Part shown: positions 57,311-64,000 of the stretch, in pieces
How positions within the stretch are numbered: position 1 is the stretch's first letter
Layout: each line of letters opens with the position of its first letter
Source of the DNA: Chrysogorgia sp. JL179-B06
Taxonomy: Eukaryota; Cnidaria; Anthozoa; Scleralcyonacea; Chrysogorgiidae
DNA length: 64,000 nt
Reading direction: 5' to 3'
NCBI GenBank assembly: GCA_035772405.1
Contig: JAYKKM010000193.1
Span: 2,813,501 to 2,877,500 of the forward strand
Position numbers and translations under genes: made by a program
Notes under the pieces: generated by a model
The model's input: only the letters and a program-made list of their open reading frames with translations
What the model was told of the DNA's origin: nothing
The model's database searches: none

Positions 57311-57400
57311 GTACGAAAGTGAACGTTTTAGTATCACTGAAGTGCCTATCTTACGTATTTTTTTACGATTTACAATCTCTGATGCATTCTGTGTACTTGC

Positions 57401-57967
57401 TTAAAGTGACACTACGATGAAAATTCACCCCCGTTTTTTAGATTTTCTTTAGCATAGAATAGTATTTCAGGGTCGAAAGTGATCATCGATGTAAAAAAAA
57501 TAATAAAAAATAGTATTTTGAAGTAAGTATTTTGAGCTCTGAAATCACTATTATTTAGGCCACCATTACTAAAAACGTGTTCCAAGTGAGCCCGCAATTT
57601 CAAAAGGTAATATTGTTTGTGACGTCAGATTCTTAATGTCGAGGTTACTTGTTTTCTTGTTTTCTTCGAGAAGTATAGATGAAATGTTCAGCCTTTCAGA
57701 CGAAGAATTTGAAAAAACGACCTTGATTTACTTGAAGAATTAGCCATGTGGAGTTTTCGCGTTGAGAATCTGACGTCACTTCGTTACGCTGGTCAGGAAC
57801 ATGATCGATTAATGGCGGACGTAACAACTCCAGATTCGGAGTCAGAAAAATAATACTTGCCATCGTCGAATCGCAAAACGGTTTCGACCGAGTAATATTT
57901 AGAAGCTCTGCTTTATAAATACGTAAAAATATCGATAGGTAAAAATTTGATCGTAGTACCACTTTAA
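57401..57967. repeat. MITE with TTAAAGTGACACTACGATGA ends
   Basis: TTAAAGTGACACTACGATGA at the left and TTTGATCGTAGTACCACTTTAA-type sequence at the right. Arms diverge rapidly; inner matches include CTGACGTCA. A family C fragment follows at 57966-58105. Confidence 0.7.
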
Positions 57968-58252
57968 TAGTTTTACGCTATTTGCTGTTGTTCTCCATAA
58001 ATACATTGTCTATTGTTCCTTGCACTAAATGAAATAAAATTGAAAATAAACCCCCGCTGTGCATGAAAACGTTCGAGTACAAGAGCACATATCGTGAAAT
58101 TATTAACAAATATTATTATTTATTCATAACAAATACATATTATTTATTTATTTTTTGTTAACATGATAATTTCAGATAATTTGATAAAATGAAGGCATAT
58201 TTTTTCATGGGAGAACCACTTTAAATCAGTGTGGTGATTATTTCATTTACAG

Positions 58253-58487
58253 AGTGTTCCACGTGTTCTCGTTGTTCTTTCAACTGGTGAGCCAAGATCA
58301 ACGGCAAGGAGACTTTCTAAGGCCTCTCGTAGTTTAAAAGACTTAGGTGTCCAAATATGGGGAGTACATGTTGGAGAAGATTCTTCAATTTACATGGATG
58401 ATATTGTGTCACAGCCTTTTTTTTTCTACCCTTCACTGGACGAGCTGGACACGTTCCAGGAAAATTTCGTACAAACGGTTTGTTCTG
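58253..58487 (+). CDS. Secreted VWA/WAP protein, exon 7 (VWA3, C-terminal half)
   Basis: Acceptor TTTCATTTACAG, 78 codons plus one base, donor G|GTAAGT (phase 0 in, 1 out). SVPRVLVVLSTGEPRSTARR supplies the fourth VWA strand; the usual TDG aspartate is replaced by STG. LKDLGVQIWGVHVGEDSSI is the fifth strand, and a Cys precedes the last codon. The metal site of VWA3 has thus lost both the Thr and the Asp ligands while keeping most of DxSxS. The strong donor shows that the gene continues, but I found no following exon in the remaining 5.5 kb. Confidence 0.87.
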
Positions 58488-58546
58488 GTAAGTCATTTTT
58501 TTCAAAGTTAAAGGACTTTGGAAACGTAAAATAAGTACCTTTTATT

Positions 58547-59400
<854 letters not shown>

Positions 59401-59434
59401 TAAATGTTTTTAAGCTTGAGAAGGAGGATTCCTG

Positions 59435-59484
<50 letters not shown>

Positions 59485-59488
<4 letters not shown>

Positions 59489-59822
59489 TATACTATCATT
59501 CTTACAATACACGAAATAAGGATTTCTTGACATTACCTAGAGATAAACGCAACTTCGGGAAAAATAATTTTGGATTTAGTGGTGCAAACTTTTTAATGAC
59601 ATACCTTGTTAAAAAATGCGATTTTTATGTAATGATTGTCACTAATTGTATTGTAGTAAGGTATACTATAGTGTAAGGTTACAAATGATATTTTATAGTT
59701 ATATTTGTATTAATATATACTCCTCTAAATGTGTAATGTTGATACAGGGCCCCTATGGATATCAGCCATTAGAGCTGAAGGGGATACCATGTATAAATAA
59801 AGTTTACCTTACCTTACCTTAA
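59485..59822 (+). mobile_element. LINE 3' end (CR1/L2-like) with a TTACC tail
   Basis: Translation of about 59500-59600 contains YNTRNKDFLTLPRDKRNFGK, resembling the C-terminus of CR1/L2-type polyproteins ('YnTR....lP..r...gk'). It is followed by an untranslated region and ends ATAAAGTTTACC plus CTTAC units, a microsatellite tail of the type such LINEs leave. 5'-truncated. Confidence 0.7.
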
Positions 59823-59849
59823 ATAGTCGGAATATAGCAGTTTGAGGTG

Positions 59850-60476
59850 GTAAAATGCCTTACGTGCGGCTAAATCGAGAGTTGGCACCCTGGCCGCCAT
59901 ATTGAAATCTTACCGTATATAAAGGTCGAAAATCGTACAGGGTTATCCCGCATGTTCTGTCATGCACTATATACAATTATACGCATCTTTACTCCCTGTT
60001 TCTGTGTTTTATTCATTCTTTTAATGAGGTTTACACTGCATGTCCAGCGCGTGTTGCAATATGATACGCATTTAATATAGCCCGTCCCCACAGTTTTCTA
60101 CATTTACATATACAGGACATCATCCTACTCCAAAACCAAAAACCAACAGATAATTAATATCAGAAATAACCGTGACAATTAAATATTTATTAACTTGTAA
60201 ATAATAATATATTTAGTACACTATTTTGTCAATATTCGCCTGAAAATGAGTTATTTAAGTTGCATTTGTCAAAGAACAAAATTCTTTCGAGTCTTTCCAC
60301 GATTTTTAAGGTATAAATACAATAAAAATTATTAAAGACGGACAAAATTCGTATATTTCAAACAATCATTCCCGTCCCCAGACTCTCCAGTCATTAATAA
60401 GTCCATAAGTCCACCATTAATTCAATATGGCGGCCAGGGTGCCAACTCTCGATTTAGCCGCACGTAAATGCCTTAT
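59850..60476. repeat. MITE with AAATGCCTTACGTGCGGCTA ends
   Basis: CGTGCGGCTAAATCGAGAGT and GGCCGCCATATTGAA at the left are mirrored at 60421-60470. The centre is AT-rich and non-coding. Confidence 0.8.
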
Positions 60477-60579
60477 GACCCGCCATTTTGAAAATAATTA
60501 GGGTTTTCTGCCAAATGACCTGTGACATCATGTGCTGGATAATACGGTCAGGGAAATGCGAAGAAATTAAGTTACTACT

Positions 60580-60855
60580 TGTAATGTTGTGACGTGTAAC
60601 ATGTCACGTGATAGTGACGAACAGAAGAGACCTTAAGACCGTGAAAGTAAGACCATGTAATGTAAATACATTAAAGTTATTGGAACATCATTATACTACT
60701 CAGCAATATTTTTGTAATCGCTATTACAACCAAAAACTGGGCAATACATGGTGTTGTGTGATCTAATTAATATTCTAATAATTATTGCGTTACTAAGCTT
60801 GTATATAAAACTAGTATATTATACAATAAAAGCATCTTTTTCTGACATCACCACA
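60580..60855 (+). mobile_element. Ty3/gypsy 5' LTR candidate
   Basis: A segment beginning TGTAATGTTGTGACG (or TGTTGTGACG at 60586) and ending CATCACCACA directly precedes TGGTAGCAGCGG at 60856. That sequence resembles a retroviral-type primer-binding site of the kind used by gypsy elements, and gag-like coding sequence follows. No second LTR was found in the window, so the element is incomplete. Confidence 0.6.
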
Positions 60856-60929
60856 TGGTAGCAGCGGTCGAAGGTTCGAGCAGCAGCGCAAACAATAATG
60901 ACTGTTAATAAGATCTGAACGAATGAAAT

Positions 60930-61985
60930 ATAGCGTGTCAGAAACAAATATCAAGAAAGTTATTGAGCATAGTATTCACAAAAATGTCAACGTATCAAAT
61001 TGCACAAATTTTTCTTTAAATCGTCGGAGTGGACCCGCATCATTGACTTTGGACCGCATCATCATGGACTCGAATGCATCATTCGTCGGTTCGAGCGATT
61101 CAGAATAGCTACCGAGCTAGACAAGAAAGGGGAAGAAAAACAAATAAACGCTCTATGAGAGACGAGACAGATGACATTCTAACATCGTTTGGTCTCAGTA
61201 AACAAGAAATGAAATGCTACGAAACAGTCTAAAACAAGTCTGAAACTATTACGTACGTGGCCAAAAGAAACGTAATTTTCGAAAGAGCGAATTTCAAAGA
61301 GAGAGAGAGAGAGAAAAAAAAACAGTTGAACATTTCGTTGCCGTCTCGCTAAAGATTGCAAATTTGGTGCACTTAAGGATTAGTTAATATGACATCGCAT
61401 CGTAGTTGGACTGAAAAACAAGAAATTATCTGATAATATGAAAATATAATTCATCCAAAAACACTAGCAAAAGCGATGACTCAAACTCGATGACACCAGC
61501 TGTTGTGGTCTAGTGGTTACCACACATGTCTATGAGACACAGGTTCATATGCTGGTCGGACCACCACTCAGGGTCTTAAAATAATTGAGAAAAAAGTGCT
61601 GCCTGTGCAATAATACCAGGAAATGGTGAGACTTTCGGGTCTTCTCGGATAACGACATTAAATCGTAGGCCCTCGGAACCCCTATCAATTGGGCTTCTGT
61701 CTATTGGGGTTATTCCGTTCACCTAAAGAGTGATAAATGTAATAAACTAAAAAAACTAAAACTAAACAAAGTGAAGAAGTTAAGAAGCAACAAAGCGTCA
61801 TTCACCGAGAGCAGTCGACCGGAAAATATAAAACTAACAAAATATAATTAAAAATAGGTACGCCGTGCGTACACGTGCCTTCTGAATTTGACTTGCAGCC
61901 TGCAAATTCGTTTACAATACTCATTAATAATTCACGACGAAAATTCAAAAGAAATGTGTTTACAACCTGTGGTCTATCTCAGCTC
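60930..61985 (+). pseudogene. Ty3/gypsy (mag-like) gag remnant interrupted by a SINE
   Basis: Frame-shifted translation gives RFRIATELDKKGEEKQINAL (about 61097-61157), DILTSFGLSKQEMK, then VIFERANFKE (about 61270-61305) and HRIVVGLKNKKLSDN (about 61397-61440), the usual order of mag-type gag capsid sequence. The frame reaches KTLAKAMTQT just before the family 2 SINE at 61490. Gag-like SEEVKKQQSVIH resumes after it near 61773. Several stops make it non-functional. Confidence 0.75.
61490..61760 (+). mobile_element. tRNA-derived SINE, family 2, plus-strand copy
   Basis: A-box-like TGGTCTAGTGGTTACCACA from 61506, B-box-like AGGTTCATATGC near 61541, body GTCTTCTCGGATAACGACAT and tail AAAGAGTGATAAATGTAAT followed by a repeated AACTAAA tail. 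The body matches the minus-strand copy at 36481-36730 block by block. Confidence 0.85.
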
Positions 61986-62270
61986 TAAAACACAGAAATT
62001 GAGCTTTACTCTTATTAACATCAAAGACTTAGAGTATTTTAAGCTAATTACAATATTCGTGTCCGTATTGTATTGCATGGGTATGACAAGCTCTTGCTTT
62101 CGGCTCGAGCTTGTATTTCCAATACAACACGGTCACTCATATTGTAAATAGTGCTTATGGCAGGTGCAAGTGAAACTAAATACCCACAATTTTAAAACAT
62201 GATACAAACGTATAAAAAATTGAATTGTTGGAAATTTGATTAAATAGTCTGACTAGAATTATTATAAGTC

Positions 62271-62713
62271 CTCCACGCCGGAAGGTCGGCGAAAATGGCC
62301 CTGGGATCGGCTGGTCCATTCTATAATGCGATTGGCTTGTCACAAAACTCAATTAATTCAGCCGAGTATAATTTATTCATCTAAATCTGAATACTGTCTT
62401 CAAATTTTAAAGCAAATTAGAAGTGATAGCTTTCGCTAAATTGGATATATGCTTCTTCATACCTTTTGTAAGAGATAACCATGGATGTATGGTGGATTAT
62501 TAAGCTTGTTATAGCTGCTTTTATGCCGACGAATGCTGACATGAACAACTCTGAAGAGCATTGAATATTTCTCAATTATTCAGGTCAACAAAGTAGACAA
62601 AGGCAATGGAACAAAGACCACAACATTATCATATCTAAACACCCAGAAATTCTGGGTGTCATGTGACCAGCCGATCCCATGGCCATTTTCGCCGACATTC
62701 TACCGTGGAGGCA
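62271..62713. repeat. Foldback with CTCCACGCCGGAAGGTCGGC ends
   Basis: GTCGGCGAAAATGGCCCTGG and GATCGGCTGGTC near the left are complemented at 62660-62710. Confidence 0.75.
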
Positions 62714-63200
62714 GAACGAGGTTGATTATAAGTAATAGAAACGAGGTTGATTAGGAACGAGGTTGATTATAAGTAATACATGACATGAGGGAAATTAGTG
62801 AATAAATTTCTCGATAGCAGAGGGGGGGATTTTTGAAAGTCCCGGAGGGTCTTTCACAAAACTTCCTGAGGCTTGTGGGATCGATTTAATCACTTATTTT
62901 CCGACATGTTATGGTAATGGTTTGTAATACCATAATTACCGATAAAACATAGTCTGTATTGTTTGAAATTATTTTGGGAATGAGAACATTGTAAATAAGT
63001 AGGTAGCTGTTGTATAAAATAATAATTGTAGAGCTAGCATTTAACGTTTAATGGCGGAAAAGCGGATTTCATTAGTTTACAACGTTCATTATCATGAGGT
63101 GTTGTTATACGCACATTTTCAAGTAAATTTGTGGAACAAACGTGAAGGTGGAACTAATATTTGAAAATTCTCTACCCAGCACCTGACGTCAGAGACGATC
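62714..63200. other. No gene recognised
   Basis: A short direct repeat, AACGAGGTTGATTATAAGTA, occurs twice at 62716-62780. The remainder shows nothing I can name. Confidence 0.4.
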
Positions 63201-63316
63201 TCATTTACATATCAAACAAACTGAAATATTTCAAAAACGACTAAAAGGTGTCACTCTATCATTTTACGAGTTCTTTCATATTAAATAAACTTAATTTTTG
63301 TTGCCAATGTCCTTTA
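63201..63316. repeat. Family A MITE, single-arm fragment
   Basis: CATTTACATATCAAACAAAC, TTTCAAAAACGA, ACGAGTTCTTTCATATTAAA and TTGCCAATGTCCTTTAA follow the order of the family A right arm. Confidence 0.65.
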
Positions 63317-63859
63317 ACTTATGAAATAAGCATGCTCTTTTATACGAAGTGAAGAATAAGTTCGGTTAAAACTCTTTTATTTGAATAAACTTTTTGAAAT
63401 TATAAACAGATTTCTCTGTCTCTCACTTCGCTCATAAGATATTCATATTTATTTGCTAGAATTTTGCACGCAACATGGATTGAACTGTCAATTTAGTCAA
63501 TCGCGATTATTTTTTGGGCGAGATATTATGGCGCGCCGGAAGGGACAAAAATACTTCGTGTAAAATACAAGACTTGTTTGAGAAAATCAAACTTGTCATT
63601 GCGCACACACCACGACTTTATGGGAAAAATAAAACTTATTTTACAAAACTTAAACATTGTTAGAGAAAATATAATACTTATAACTACTTTAAAAGTATGA
63701 CTTTTACCTCTGCATATAATGCATATAGTGTATATAGTTAATACACTGCATATAGTGTATAATGACTTCTGGGGAATGTTGTTTATCTTTGAGAATTTGC
63801 AATTAAATTACTCGAAACTTTGCCTGTTTAGTGTCGCGGGATACATGCACAGTTTAAAT

Positions 63860-64000
63860 AATTAAGTTTAAATAAGTAAGTAAAGCAAGTAAAGTAAAAT
63901 CTTTATGTCAAGAGGGTAACACTAAATAGCTGATAAGCTAACAAACCCTTGATTACTAATACTATTAAAAATACAAACTATTATGCAGGATATAAAATTA
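63860..64000 (-). mobile_element. Possible LINE 3' end at the window edge
   Basis: The reverse complement ends ATAAAGATTTTACTTTACTT with CTTTACTTACTT-type units, the kind of AATAAA plus microsatellite tail left by CR1/L2/RTE-like LINEs. No coding part is inside the window. Confidence 0.35.

Overview
This is a repeat-rich stretch of animal nuclear DNA. Protein-coding sequence occurs as short exons with GT..AG boundaries, separated by introns of about 0.3 to 12.5 kb. Most of the rest is transposon debris of metazoan type: BEL/Pao, Ty3/gypsy, LINE and Penelope-like retroelements, tRNA-derived SINEs, a mariner-like element and dozens of short inverted-repeat (MITE or foldback) elements. TTAGGG-like tracts are scattered throughout. 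A marine invertebrate, quite possibly an anthozoan cnidarian, fits the modular VWA/WAP gene and the repeat mix, but the sequence does not prove the taxon.

Layout. (1) 1-5.4 kb: three minus-strand exons of an ERCC6L2-like SNF2 helicase gene. They join in frame with each other, and the gene runs off the left edge. (2) 5.4-23 kb: transposon-dominated DNA. It holds a LINE reverse-transcriptase remnant, a decayed BEL/Pao retrotransposon (8.8-13.8 kb), a mariner-like element whose pre-insertion site can be read from a paralogous SINE elsewhere in the window (15.4-17.6 kb), and three foldback elements nearly end to end (20.5-21.9 kb). (3) 23.5-58.5 kb: seven plus-strand exons of one secreted modular protein: signal peptide, VWA1 (two exons), VWA2 (one exon), WAP, VWA3 (two exons). 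Every splice phase is compatible and the reading frame reaches about 660 residues without a stop. The gene is still open at 58,487; I found no later exon. Its 12.5-kb third intron holds two minus-strand exon candidates of a possible nested gene, inside a 5.7-kb structure with matching CCCTCACCAAAC ends. (4) 58.5-64 kb: an inverted-duplicated Penelope-like 3' end with a GIY-YIG domain, a LINE 3' end, a gypsy LTR plus gag remnant interrupted by a SINE, and MITEs.

The two real genes point away from each other. One is an intracellular DNA-repair type ATPase. The other is an extracellular matrix or adhesion-type protein whose second and third VWA domains have lost metal-site residues. The most unusual signal outside the genes is a set of hammerhead-ribozyme-like cores (CUGANGA, a short hairpin, then GAAAC or AAAAC) at nine or more loci. 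They lie in Penelope-like ends and at or near the apices of foldback repeats, several of them within introns of the VWA gene.
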